Shown here: piece by piece, positions 45,959-57,483 of the stretch
Numbering within the stretch: position 1 is the stretch's first letter
Layout of the letters: the number at the start of each line of letters is the position of its first letter
Assembly (NCBI GenBank): GCA_037176725.1
Contig: JAZBRS010000076.1
Location: 116,703,001-116,767,000, forward strand
DNA length: 64,000 bases
Reading direction: 5' to 3'
Source of the DNA: Posidonia oceanica
Lineage: Eukaryota > Streptophyta > Magnoliopsida > Alismatales > Posidoniaceae
Translations under genes and position numbers: made by a program
The notes under the pieces: model-generated
Database searches by the model: none
The model's input: only the letters and a program-made list of their open reading frames with translations
Told to the model about the DNA's origin: nothing

Positions 45959-48540
45959 ATGGAAGCTGATCGCGAGCACATCAACATGACCTCTGCCTCC
46001 GCCTCTACCTCCACGGCACAACAAAGTCAAGGCCCACATGGGTTCTTATTCAGAGCTTCGACTTCACAAACAGAGGAGCCAGAGACCCCTAATTTCTCGC
46101 AAGCGATGGGCCGATCATTTGAAGAAGAAAGAGAAATAAGCCACTCCCGACCTCGGAGTACCCCGTTTGAGCATACAATTCCCGGGGTAACCTCCCAAGT
46201 AGTGCCTACAACGACCGCTCCCTATCTGTTTGAGGAAGCGGCTAATGAGATCTACCAACCCCTGGCACGGCACCACCATCCCTCATTTAGGAGCCTACAA
46301 ACCTCATTCGCCCACCAACCTTCTTTCCTAAACCCCCACCAAAACCCATTAACCACGCCCACTCACGCTTACGCATACAACATGCCACCAAGCCCCACTA
46401 TGAACTTCCCCACTCAAAATTCATTCACATCATACCACACAGCACAAACCTATCCTTCCATGTAGCAAACCATGCCATCATACACGACCTACCAACAACC
46501 ACGATATCCTGGGACATCATACCAACCCCAGTATCCTGGAATAACACACTCACCACAACCTCCCACTAACACACAATCATACCACACTCCACATCAAACC
46601 CAACCCTTCTTTCCACCATACGACCCTCTATCACCACCCTTCCACCAAACACATGGGCACCTAAACCAGGGACAATATGCCATACCAGGGACCGATCTCA
46701 AAAGGATGATCGCTGAAGCACTCACTGAGGCGAGAGTTACGCATAAAGCACCGATAGGGTTCGACACGACGAAATTTCCTCATTTTGTTCTTCCACCTGA
46801 GTTCAAAATGCCAAAAATGAGGAAATACAGTGGAACAGAGGATCCAAGGAGCCATCTAGCCACATTCGCCATGGATGCTCTGCCTTATTAATACGACAAC
46901 GGGCTTATAATTTATCTCTTCTTCAAAAGCTTGGAAGGAGAAGCACTGGGATGGTTCAACACGCTCACAGCATATGATCTCAGTGACTTCAAAATGGTCC
47001 AGGAGAAATTTCTGCGCCAATATGTCCATCGCATCTAGCACGAGCCTACAATGAGCGACCTCCTCGCTGAAAAGATGAAACCTAATGAGGAGTTCGCCAC
47101 TTTTGCAAGTAGATGGAGGGACATGGCTGCAAGATCTAAATGCTATATTTCTGAAAGCAAAGCAGTCGAAATCATCGCCCGAAACGCTACAGGAGAACTC
47201 AGAACAGGGCTATTGATGAGTGACCTCCAAACATACCCTCAGCTACATGAACGTGTTGCAAGGATCCTCCGTCACAAAGAGGATCTACCATTCTTAGAGC
47301 TCGAGGGAAGGGGCAAAAGAAGGGCACTGGCTATACGCTCGAAGGGATCACTAGAGACATGGCCCAGGTCTCAATTCAACAAAAGCGGAAGGGGCAAGGG
47401 AACCCCTAATCTTTTTTGGCCAGAAATCAACCCAAGTAGTATACAAGCCAACCTACGCAGTACCAGGGACAGTTAGTGCAGCCAGCGCAGCACCAACAAC
47501 AACAGCTTCCTGATTACCCGGTACATGCCCAGCAAGGATGGACGGGCAATGCACACCAAGGGCAACAACAGGGGCAGAGGAACTATCACAGCGTTCTTCC
47601 TTCACGAAACTACAAAGGCCCTCAAAGGCAAAACTATCCTCCGCTTCCTGAATCAATCTCTGATACATTCAGGATGCTGGTTGAGAGTGGAGATCTACAG
47701 CTCCCCGAGCCCAGTCCAAGTTATCCAAGCGATGATATGGCCAAGCACTGCCCTTATCATCAAAACAACGGGCACACCCTTGAAGAATGCTTCACTGTCA
47801 AAGACAAGATACACAATCTTAACGACAAGGGTGATATCATGTGGTCTGAGCTCAAAGCCAGACTAAAGGCGACTCAACAAGGGGACCCACAAGTAATGCA
47901 GATACATCAAGAACCCTTGTTCAACTACCGAGTAGATCATGTAGATGCAGAGATCATCTTATCAGCTGCTCGGGCTGAGTTCACCTCCATCCAGTGCATA
48001 CCGGCAGATCCAGAGCAGAGCCCATCCAACAAAGGGGACCTTGATTCCCATGTAATCCAGGACTTAATCCAAGAAAACCAGTTGCCCAGCTACGATGAAT
48101 ATGCGGATTCAGACTGGTATAAAACAGAAGCTGCACTCAGCTCACTCTGCCAAGCTCTCCAAGCAACACAAGCAAGAGCTGATCCTCCTCCCAAACTGCC
48201 TGATCCAACAAGAGGACACACTAGGGGCAGTCATGAGCACTGTGTTCATGTGGGAGAGGTTACTACAGAGCATATCAGTAGCCACACTTCAAGAGGAGGA
48301 GGACATCTGATAGCCTCACTCCCAAATGAAGCCACCAGGGGCACACTGCCTGGAACGGGTCAGAATGAGTCCGACTCTGACCCTCTGAAAGCAAGGACAG
48401 GGCGCAAACCAAAAGAAAGACAAGAGAATGCGCCACAAGCACCTGACCACTTAACGCCAGGGGCAGACTTCCGCAGTCACCCTTCATGTAAGCCTCCTCA
48501 TCTGGGAAGGGAGGTGCAAAGTTCCACTGAACTCGACTGA
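45959..48540 (+). pseudogene. gag: gag of F
   Basis: About 860 codons. Start at 45959 (MEADREHINMTSASAS). A Pro/Tyr/Gln/His-rich N-terminal region (46200-46660) is followed by the capsid block (KRMIAEALTEARVTHKAPIG, FKMPKMRKYSGTEDPRSHLA, FFKSLEGEALGWFNTLTAYD, MKPNEEFATFASRWRDMAAR) and the zinc knuckle CPYHQNNGHTLEEC (about 47750). A tail of about 240 codons ends at TGA 48538. Broken by TAG 46463, TAA 46889, TAG 47036 and a frame change near 47400. Without these it would be complete, so F was probably a gag producer when it inserted. Confidence 0.85.
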
Positions 48541-50974
48541 GGGCAGTGGTTAATTAAAACATGTAAATAAGATATTTTCCTTTTCGTACTCTGTTTTCCT
48601 TTATTTGGTATCTAATGCTAAGTTAGACTATAAAATAAATAAAAATGACTGATGAGTGTGTGGACTATATCTAACAACTTAAGGCATTTAGCAACATCGC
48701 CAAAATATTATCTAAGGTTTCCCAAGCAGAGACCGTCACACCTAGGGAAGGTCCAACCATTGGTTGTGACAGCCTGAAGACATCTTCAGATCCGTGGGAG
48801 TTACATACATACACCCTTAATTAGCATGCCAAAATCTAGAAAGGAGAATCAAAGACCAAGTCCTAGCCAAAGGAAGAAAGTTGCATCCTAAATAGAAAAG
48901 GAACTGAACAAATAGGGTAACCTCAACCTTGTCCTGTCTGCACATACACTTGCACGGGGAGGTAAGAGAAAGGCAAGCTTGGAGCAGAGGCTTATGGTAC
49001 GAACCGCTTGCCAATTAACTTAAAAAGCGTCTAGAAAAGATGGCAGCAAAAAAAACTGCCCAAACAGAGAAGAAAGAAGGCAGCAAAGAAGCTGTCCAAG
49101 TGAGGAACAAATGAAAAGAGACAGTAAAAGAAACTGTCCAACTAAAAGAGGTCAGCAAAGAGCTGTCCAAATAGCGGAAAATGAACATGGCAAAAGCTGT
49201 CTATGAACCTAAAGCATAAATCCTAGAAAGACGCGTTAAGGACCAAAGAAAGGCAAGTGGAATTCAAACCTGAGCCAAAGTCGAGAGCTTACTGCACTTC
49301 AAACCTCCTCCACCTATCTCACTCACAGACAAGGGGCAGGGAATCCTAGAAGTTCAGGGACTGATTAAATGAAGGATACAATAATCAAACTAAGGCTAGT
49401 ATGAGGTCCTAAGTTCTCAAAAGATGAGACATGTTAGAAGGGAAGTTCTCTCACCCCAGGTAATATGAGGCAATACTGCAAGGTCTTTAAGTAAGAAGGT
49501 TGTGACTACACTCATCAATCCAAAAAATATCAAAAAAAAAATCAGAAAATCCCCAAGACACCGCAAAAAATCAGAAAATCCCAAAACACCAAAAAATCAG
49601 AAAACCCAAAATACCAAAAAATCAGAAAAACCCAAAATACAAAAAATCAAAAATACCAAACAAATCATAAATCCCAAAAAATTAGAAAATCCAAGAAAAC
49701 CAACCAAAAAGAAGTACCATCCACCCTACATACAAGTGAAAACTTAGTAAGTAGGAAAACTGGAATTATTCTGGTCGATGATGCAACAATCATTTCACCT
49801 CGGATTTGAAGTCAATGTCCTACTCAAGCGTGTCTCACGGCTTGGGTGCGTTTTTCTCAACAAAGACATTGCTTCTGCAATAATCTTTAGAGCATCTACG
49901 ATGACTCACAATCGGCGTCTACTGGGCTCCGATTTTCCATCTCTCCTGTTGAGGCCAAGACTAATTCCCTCCACCTAGTTCTCAAGTAGTATTGATTAAG
50001 GGATTACTTTATCTCATACACGAGTATAACTTAGTCAATTGCCCTAGGAACTGGGAAAGGTTCACCTGTGATTACTAACATCTTTTGTTAAGTGTGCAGG
50101 TACAAAGCTTACAACATAAAGAATGAGCTGACGCCTAAGGGGCTCATATAGTGTGCAAAGGCACACCCACTTTGACTAAAAGGCAAACCCCGGTTTGGCA
50201 AAGGAAGGGTTCACTCCCTCACCCGGTTCTCTAATCATAGAACTCCTTTACTTGCCAAGTCGAGCTGTGGGACAACAATCCTTTCTAGAGAGTGCCGGTC
50301 ACACTTGAGGATGGAAAATACTTGACCACAATGAATTGCATTCATTCATTTTGCATATGTCTATATGGTTTGGGACCAACCGTACCCTGCCGGCCTAACC
50401 TAGCATATGGACCATTCATCGCATCGTATGTTGTTTTTGCACTTGTTCGCTTGAATCATGCATCAATGCATTTTCTCATATCATTGGAAGTGGAGCACGG
50501 ACGGAGCCAAATGTTCTTCAAGAGTGTTAGAAACCCTTAGGACATGTGATTCTCCTAAAGCCAACCTAGTTCCTACCAATCCTTCTATCAATTCCAATCC
50601 GAGTAAAATCTCAAACATGATGCCACAAGAGCACTCCTTTTCGATCGTGTAAGGGTCACGCCTCGCGAGTTCCTCCCTGGCTTTTGCCCCGTTGAAGTAC
50701 ATCTCTACATGGTTGATAGGTCTCGACATCGGCTGCGACACATAGTTCCGAAACCGACTTGACCCCTCCATGCCTGAGTCTTCAATATGACGGTAATTAA
50801 TCGAACCACCCGGTCGTTCGGCAATCTCCCGACACCGAGTCTGTTCACTCCTTCTTCTTTTTTATTATTATCTTCCTTCGTGGCGAATTGTTTGAGGTGG
50901 AGCTCCCCTTTTTAAGAAATGCTCAATGGGACATCGTTCTTACCTTGGACTCGATCTTGTTCCAAGATCAACTC
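48541..50974 (+). other. F 3' region, noncoding
   Basis: No gene. 48880-50080 aligns with E's reversed 34290-32990, and 50206-50974 with E's reversed 25820-25095. E's PMD block corresponds to a gap of about 120 bases here. Minisatellite units AAAAAATCAGAAAACCCAAA lie at 49510-49730. 48541-48880 is AT-rich with no clear counterpart in E. ORF 49502-49747 is a translation of the minisatellite. Confidence 0.65.
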
Positions 50975-50988
50975 CAAGGAGGGGCATC
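50975..50988 (+). promoter_or_regulatory. Polypurine tract of F
   Basis: CAAGGAGGGGCATC directly before the 3' LTR. Confidence 0.8.
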
Positions 50989-52565
50989 TGTAGATATCCC
51001 ATTTTCACATTTCCCAGAGTTCATAGAGGACAGAGACTTCTGAGGCACCAAAGATCACATGCCTAAGGCTTAACAATGCATTTTCCAGATCTTCCTTGAT
51101 TTCTTCAAGCATCACTTGATCCTACCTTGACTCAGGTTGTTAGCTGTGGCAGGGCCAACTCACTCAGACTCGTGGTAAGTCCGAGTACCCTGAATATCCT
51201 TTATTTCTACTCAGATTCGTGGCAGATTTGAGTTAACAGAGATGCCTTCTTGATTTCATAGACTATCTGTAGTTTCCCGGCCTTCTATCTTGTTTCTCTG
51301 GCTAAAACTTGGAAAATAGGGCTGGAAATGACCTGAGCCTATTAGTTGCCAGCTGAGGAGGCGACCAACCTAGGCGCCATTTAAGAAGGCGACTAGGATG
51401 GACGTCCTTCCAAGAGGCGAGCTATCTTGTAGCCAACTGACGAGGTGACCCAGCAGGGTGCCACATAATCAGGCGACTGATGTAGGCATCTACCAAAGGG
51501 GCGACTAACAGTCATAACCGCTCTGGCAGTTGCTTTTCCACGGTCAATTCCCACTAACCCCTCAACCTTTAGGCGCCAACTAAATCGGCGACTAGACGAT
51601 TGTGGAACTGCCTCGGTCTCCCCCACGATCCTTGACCATTAAGCGCCACTCCATGAGGTGACTAACAATCGTGCCTCCTTTGAACCGCTTTTCCATGGTT
51701 ATTTCACACGATCACCTTGACTGTTAGACGCCACCTCGACCGGCGACTAACAATCATGGCCTCGTTCCCAGGTCTTCCCACACTTTGACCAAGCGGTTGC
51801 TTGGTTTAGGCGCCTCTCCAACCGGCGACTAACACTAACTGCCACTTTTCTAGAATTTTCTGAACTCCAACCGTCCCCACATCCCTTGGAGTCTATAAAT
51901 AGACCCCATGGGTCAGTGTTTCAAACCCTGGTCATTCTTGGAGAGAGAGCCCCCTTAGTTAGGTCAGAAAGAGATCTTCTATAAGTCTCAGGGTTTTGTG
52001 CTTCCACCTTCAAACAGCTAGAGTTTCCAAACCAGAAACTCTAGTCTCCACCCTCTATCCAGAGAGAAACCCAAGATCCCAGAGATCACTACAATCCCAA
52101 CTACGATCCCAGAGATCTCGAGCCTAGCCGGAGCTCCAACCGTGCCTCCACTTCTACTCCACTGCAAACAGCACGAGGGTGAAGGGAGTATCTTCCAATC
52201 TTTTTATTTCATATTGCATTCCTTAAAATAGGACCCATAGCATATGCATGCGGGGAACAACCCCCGGTTAGTATTATATTTATTTGTTTCTAGTATTCTT
52301 TGTTTTTTTATTAACAGTTACTACACGAACTAACCTAGATCTTTGATTTCAATTTGTTTTGAAGGGAAAGGAACGACGCTTACGTAACACGAGTAAGCCG
52401 TTAAACGACATCCAGCCGTCGATCTAGTGGTCTGAGGACCCACATCTTCACAATCTCCCCCAGGTGTCTTGTCTACCCAAAGGCGAGTGGCGATCACAAC
52501 TAAAGCTGTTGACGTCGTGGAAGCGCCGGCATCTTCATCTTCAACACCCTAAAAATCCATCCACA
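50989..52565 (+). repeat. 3' LTR of element F
   Basis: Partner of 43029-44606. TATAAATA at 51894-51901. Dyad units repeat those of the 5' LTR, starting near 51345 with 28-bp steps. Ends CCACA at 52565, followed by the GGAAT duplication at 52566-52570. Confidence 0.95.
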
Positions 52566-52570
52566 GGAAT

Positions 52571-52905
52571 GAGTTGTCTGTTTCAATGGCACCTCTGTCA
52601 GTCGCCTCCTGGGGGTGCGGCTAGGACAGACGCTCCTCGGACAGGCGGCTCAGTGCCAAAGTCTTCTGACCTTAGTAAAACAAACCCAGTTGTTGGAGCT
52701 TTGGGTTTTACTGACATCAGAAATAGATATAAAAAGGAAAAAAAAATGGATAAAGGCTTAGGAGTTGTGAAAACCTAATCGCACAATCACCCGAACCAAA
52801 AACTACACCTAGATCTTATAAAAAAATAATGGAAAGGAAGGGAAGGAGTTACTTACGTAGCATGGGGGTTGGCTAAAGCCGAGTCCCACCGTGATCGCCA
52901 GAGAC
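52571..52905 (-). other. E leader, part next to the 5' LTR, with PBS
   Basis: Minus strand from 52905: five bases, then the PBS TGGCGATCACGGTGGGAC (52900-52883), then leader. Dyads at about 52595-52645 (GTCGCC-N9-TGCGGC-N7-GACGCT-N9-GGCGGC). It continues at 43023 beyond F. Confidence 0.75.
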
Positions 52906-54418
52906 TGTAGATGTGGAATTTGGGGGGTGTTTAAGAAGATGTCGGTGCCTTTACGTACGTCGTCAACTTTGTATTGTGATCGCCACTCACCTTTGGGTAG
53001 ACAAGACACCTGGGGGAGATTATGAAGATGCGAGTCCTTGGACCACTAGATTGACGGCTAGATGTCATCTAGCGGCTCCCTTGTGTTACGTAAGCGCTTT
53101 CCTTCCCTTCAAAACAAAATGAAAAAGATCTAGATTAGTTCGAGTGTAGTAGTCAGTAATAGAAGTAAACAAAGCAACATGATTAAAAGAAACAGATACT
53201 AACCGGGGGTTGTTCCCCACATGCACATGCTATGGGTCCTATGCTAAGGAATGTAAAAATGCATTGAAACATTAGATTGGAGGAAGATACTCCCTTTCAC
53301 CCTTATGCTAAATGCAATGAAGTTGAAAGGAGGCATGGTCGGAGCTCTGACTTAGCTGGGAATCTCTGGAATGAAGATGGGAATTGGGTTTCCCTCTTCG
53401 AAAGGTGGGAGATAGAGCTTCTAGGTAGAAGGCTCTATCTCTTGAAGGTGGAGACTTAACACTGACAGGGTGATTCCTCTCTTAAAAATTCCGACCCTCA
53501 AACCACTGGCCTAGAGGGTCTATTTATAGACTCTTGGGGTGAGGACGGTTAGAATTCAGAAAATTCTAGAAAAAAAGTGGCAGTCAGGGTTTGTAGCCTG
53601 TTGAGGTGGCAACTAAGGCTAGCAACTGCCCAGTCAAACATGAAAAACTGTGGGAACGAGGCCATGACTATTAGTCGCCGGTTTCGTTGGCACCTAACAG
53701 TCAAGGGGGGTCGTGGGAAACAACCGTGGAAAAGTGGTTCAAAGGAGGCCATGACCATTAGTCGCCGATGGAGTTGGCGCCTAACGGTTGAGGATCGTGG
53801 GAGATAACCGCTGGATTTCCACGACTGCTTAGTGGCCGGTTTAGTTGGCGCCTAAGGGTTGAGGGGATTGTTGGAGATAACCGCCAAAACAACTGTAGGA
53901 GGTGGTTAATGGAAACCACGACTGTTAGTCACCTATAAGGATGACGCCTAGATCAATCGCTTGTAAGGATGACGCCTAGATCAGTCGCCTGTAAGGATGA
54001 TGCCTAGATCAGTCGCCGTTTGACTGGGAGTCTCACTTGGTCGCTTCCTCAGTTGGCTACTAACAAGCTTAGGTCATTTCCAGCCCTACCTTTCGGGTTT
54101 TGGCTAGAGAAAGCAAGATAGAAGGCTGGGAAACTACAAATAGTCTATGAAATCAAGAAGGCATATCTGTTAACTCAAATCTGCCACGAATCTGAGCAGA
54201 AATAAAGGATACTCAGGGTACTCGGACTTGCCACGAGCTTGAGTGAGTTAGCTCTGCCACAGCCAACAACCTAAGTCAAGGTAGGATCAAGTGATGCTTC
54301 GAAGAAATCAAGGAACATCTGGAAGACGTGCTATCAAAACTTAGGCATGTGATTTGGGGCGCCTCAAGATTTCTATCCTTAAAAGAACTCTCAAAAATGT
54401 GAAAATAGGATATCTACA
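52906..54418 (-). repeat. 5' LTR of element E
   Basis: 1513 bp. Minus strand TGTAGATATCC (54418) to CATCTACA (52906), with both ends intact, unlike its partner. TATAAATA on the minus strand at 53528-53521. The clearest dyad array of the window: starts at 53928, 53956, 53984 and 54012, exactly 28 apart, with linker TAGATCA. Right duplication ATGGC at 54419-54423. Confidence 0.9.
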
Positions 54419-54423
54419 ATGGC

Positions 54424-55640
54424 GACCGCAGTGACTGCTCATAATCAAAGAGGAGATCATGAAGCAACACAATGTCAGTTTTCTGAAGGTCGTCTTTTAC
54501 CCTGAATGGCTTGCAAATGTTGTGCCAGTGTCCAAGAAAGATGGCCGAGTCCGCATGTACATCGACTATAGGGACCTGAACAAGGCGAGTCCCAAGGATG
54601 ATTTCCTCTTTCCTCACATTGACGTCCTAGTCGACAACACTATAGGCCACAGGATGCTCTCTTTTATGGACGGCTTCTCCAGCAATAACCAAATCAAATT
54701 GGTAGAAGAAGACATGGAGAAGACATCATTCATGACCCCTTGGGGAGTCTTCTGCTACCAAGTTATGCCGTTTGGGCTCAAAAATGCTGGCGCCACTTAC
54801 TAGAGGGCAATGACAGCATTATTCCATGACCACATGCACTAAGAAGTTGAGGTTTACGTGGACGATATGATTGCCAAGTCCAAAGAGCCTGAGGACCACC
54901 TCGCTTGTCTGAAGAAGCACTTTGATTGCTTGAAGAAGTACAAGCTGTGCCTTAACCCCAGCAAATGCATATTCGGGGTGTCATCCGAAAAACTCCTAGG
55001 ATACATTGTTAGCCAAAGGTGGATTGAGGTGGACCCGAGTAAGGCAAAAGCCATCATGGAGATGCCACCCCCCAGGACTAAAAAGGAGGTCTAAGGCCTG
55101 CCAGGGTGATTACAATATATTAGTCGGTTCATTGCACAGCTCACACCCATCTGCGAACCGATCTTCAAGCTCCAAAAGAAGAATGCACAGATCAACTGGA
55201 GCAAGGAGTGCCAGGCTGCATTTGACAAAATCAAGCAGCTACTGATCAAGCCTCCTATCTTGGTTCCTCCCATGCTAGGGAGACCTCTGCTTCTCTACCT
55301 TTCTACCATGCAGCATTCCATGGGCACTGTCTTGGGCCAATGTGATGAATCGGGTAGGAAGGAGCACGCCATCTATTACCTGAGCAAGAAATTCAATGAT
55401 TGCAAAGCTAGGTATAGCACAATAGAGAAGACTTGCCTATCTCTTGTCTAGGCCGCACAGAAACTGAGACACTATATGATGGCTTACCCAGTTCAACTCT
55501 TATACCGACATGACTCCATCAAATTCCTCTTCTAGAAGCCGGCCATGGTGGGCAGATGTGTCAAGTGGCAGGTGTTGTTGTCTTAGTACGACTTCACCTT
55601 TGTCACGTAGAAATCCATGAAGGGTCAAGCCATGGCAGAT
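54424..55640 (+). pseudogene. pol: RT (rest) and RNase H of D
   Basis: Continues the RT begun at 23131. IIKEEIMKQHNVSFLKVVFY, SKKDGRVRMYIDYRDLNKAS, FMDGFSSNNQIKLVEEDMEK, VMPFGLKNAGATY, catalytic YVDD at 54855-54866, CLNPSKCIFGV, then RNase H with PLLLYLSTMQHSMGTVLGQC, YYLSKKFNDCKARYSTIEKT and AAQKLRHYMMAYPVQLLY. Stops at 54433, 54801, 54840, 55094, 55109, 55450, 55534, 55585 and 55609. Almost all fall where the family has Gln, Trp or Arg (for example TY-stop-RAM for TYQRAM). No frame change seen. Confidence 0.85.
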
Positions 55641-56237
55641 CATCTTGCTGACTTTCCCTTGCCTGAGTACCAGCCTCTCCAAATGCAATTCTCGGACGAG
55701 AACATCCTTTTTGCAATAGAGGACTCTGATGAGAAGGACCCTGAAGTCCAAGAGTAGTGGCAATTGTACTTTGATGGTGCTGTCAACAAGAAGGGCTGAG
55801 GCGTAGGCGCAGTGCTGACAACGTCGTAAGGACAGATGATTTGTTTTGCGAGGAAGCTGACTTTCAAATGCACCAACAATGAAGCAGAGTATGAAGTGTG
55901 CATCCTGGGATTGAAGGTCGCACTCAAGCATAAGGCGCAGAAGTTGCATGTGCACGGTGATGCCATGCTAGTGATCTGTCAAGTAAATGGTGACTGGAAG
56001 ACAAAGGATCCAAAGCTTGTGCCATATCACGAACACCTGCTAAAGCTGATAGAAGAATTTGAAAGCATCCGCTTCACATACATGAAAAGAGCAAGGAACG
56101 CATATACAGATGCATTGGCAACCCTGGCGTCTTGGCTCAATATACCTGAAGACCGTGTAGTGGATGTATCAGTTACCCACATAGAACGGCCTGCACATTG
56201 CATGAGTATAGAAGAGGTAGATCCAGTAGAAGAATAG
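55641..56237 (+). pseudogene. pol: Archaeal-type RNase H of D
   Basis: WQLYFDGAVNKKG-(TGA)-GVGAVL with the first Asp, ARKLTFKCTNNEAEYEVCIL with Glu, LHVHGDAMLVICQV with Asp, then KRARNAYTDALATLASWL. 134 codons are open at 55836-56237. Stops before it at 55756 (TAG), 55797 (TGA, Trp position) and 55829 (TAA, Gln position). Presence of this second RNase H places D in the Tat lineage. Confidence 0.85.
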
Positions 56238-57483
56238 CGATGGTACCATGACATCAAGGCCTTCCTAGAATCTGGCAGCCCCCCGCCTGGCACCTCAGTA
56301 GCAGATTAAAGAACTTTGGCACGTTTGGCGTCGAAGTATGTGTTAGGAGCAGGGCGGTTATACAGAAGATCATATAATCAAATGCTCCTATGCTGCCTAA
56401 ACAAGTTGGAGGCTGACACGTTGATGGTTTAAGTACATGCAAGGACCTACGGCCCGCATATGAACAGCATCGTCCTGGCTAAGAAGATCATGCTCTAAGG
56501 CTATTTCTGGTTAACCATGGAAGCAGACTGCTGCCAGTTTGTGCGTAAATGCCACAACTTCTGGATACATGGCCACTTTATTTGCACACCCCCACAACAG
56601 TTACACAACATGTCATCGCCATGACCCTTCTCCACTTGGGGGATTGATGTCATCGACGCTATACATCCTACTGCTTCAAACGGTCATCGCTTCACCCTGG
56701 TGGCGATCGACTACTTCACTAAGTGGGTGGAAGCTACCTCTTATAAGGCTGTCGCAGCCATGGCGACAGAGAAATTTATCAGAAACAACATCATCGCCCA
56801 GTATGGGGTCCTGCACTCCATCATCTCTGACAATGGCACGAACTTCATCGCCAAAAGGACCAAGGAATACCTATAGAGCCTCAAGATCAAGCATCATAGG
56901 TCCTTGCCCTATCAGCCATAGATGAACAGAGCAGTGGAGTCTGCCAACAAGAATATTGTGAAGATCATACAGAAGATGGTAGAAACCCACAAAGACTGGC
57001 ATGACAAGCTTTCGTACGCACTCTGGGCATACAGGACATCAGTCCGGACCTCGACAGGAGCCACCCTGTACTCTCTGGTGTACGGCATGGAAGTGGTGTT
57101 GCCTGTCAAAGTAGAGATCTCCTCACTGCAGATCCAACGAGAAGCTGAGCTGGAGGATGTAGAATGGGTCGAAGACCGCTGCGTCTAACTGAACCTGATC
57201 GACAAGCGCAAACTGCAATCTATGCACAATGCTCACTGTTATTAGAAGCGGATGGCTAGAGCATACTTGAAGAAAGTTCAGCCTAGAAGCTTCTAGGTGG
57301 GGGATGTTGTTCTGCATGCCATTCACCTACTAGACGGTCGAGGCAAATTCTTACCCAACTGGTGTGGCCCCTTTGTGGTCAAGCAAGCATTCTCAGGTGG
57401 CGCAGCAGTTCTCGAGGATATGGACCAGGTTGAGCAGTCTGAGCCTGTCAACTCGTGCTACCTCAAGAAGTACTATCAGTAGC
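56238..57483 (+). pseudogene. pol: Integrase of D
   Basis: Zinc-binding part near 56445-56560 (HMNSIVLAKKIM, KCHNF, where the second Cys of the pair is Phe). Core: WGIDVIDAIHP (first Asp, about 56640), IISDNGTNFIA (second Asp, 56829-56831), NRAVESANKNIVKIIQKM (Glu, about 56935), so the catalytic triad is complete, unlike in E. C-terminal part: MARAYLKKVQPRSF, VGDVVLHAIHL, KFLPNWCGPFVV, ending SCYLKKYYQ at 57481. TAG stops at 56874, 56920, 57243 and 57294 and TAA at 57186 are at Gln positions. The start region (56238-56460) is poorly preserved. Confidence 0.8.

Larger units (their letters stand above)
43029..52565 (+). mobile_element. Element F: gag-only (TR-GAG type) relative of E
   Basis: A complete 9.5-kb element: LTR, PBS, leader, gag, 3' region with minisatellite, PPT, LTR, flanked by GGAAT. 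There is no protease, RT, RNase H or integrase. It shares LTR type, PBS, leader, gag and 3' region with E but lacks E's pol and antisense PMD block, so it looks like a deletion derivative that relies on an E-type element for its enzymes. Its gag is itself broken by stops. Young relative to E, since it lies inside E and its LTRs are more alike. Confidence 0.9.
23578..54418 (-). mobile_element. Element E: Ogre-like Tat retrotransposon with antisense PMD genes
   Basis: Read on the minus strand: LTR (54418-52906), PBS, leader (cut by F), gag, two protease domains, G-patch, RT, RNase H, archaeal-type RNase H, integrase, 3' region with minisatellite, an antisense block with two PMD genes (26147-32870), further 3' region, PPT, LTR. 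The element alone is about 21.3 kb. gag and pol lie in one frame from 41728 to 34316, broken by about 20 point stops and no obvious frameshift after 41730. Antisense extra ORFs of PMD type between pol and the 3' LTR are known in the Tat lineage. Flanked by ATGGC. Confidence 0.9.
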
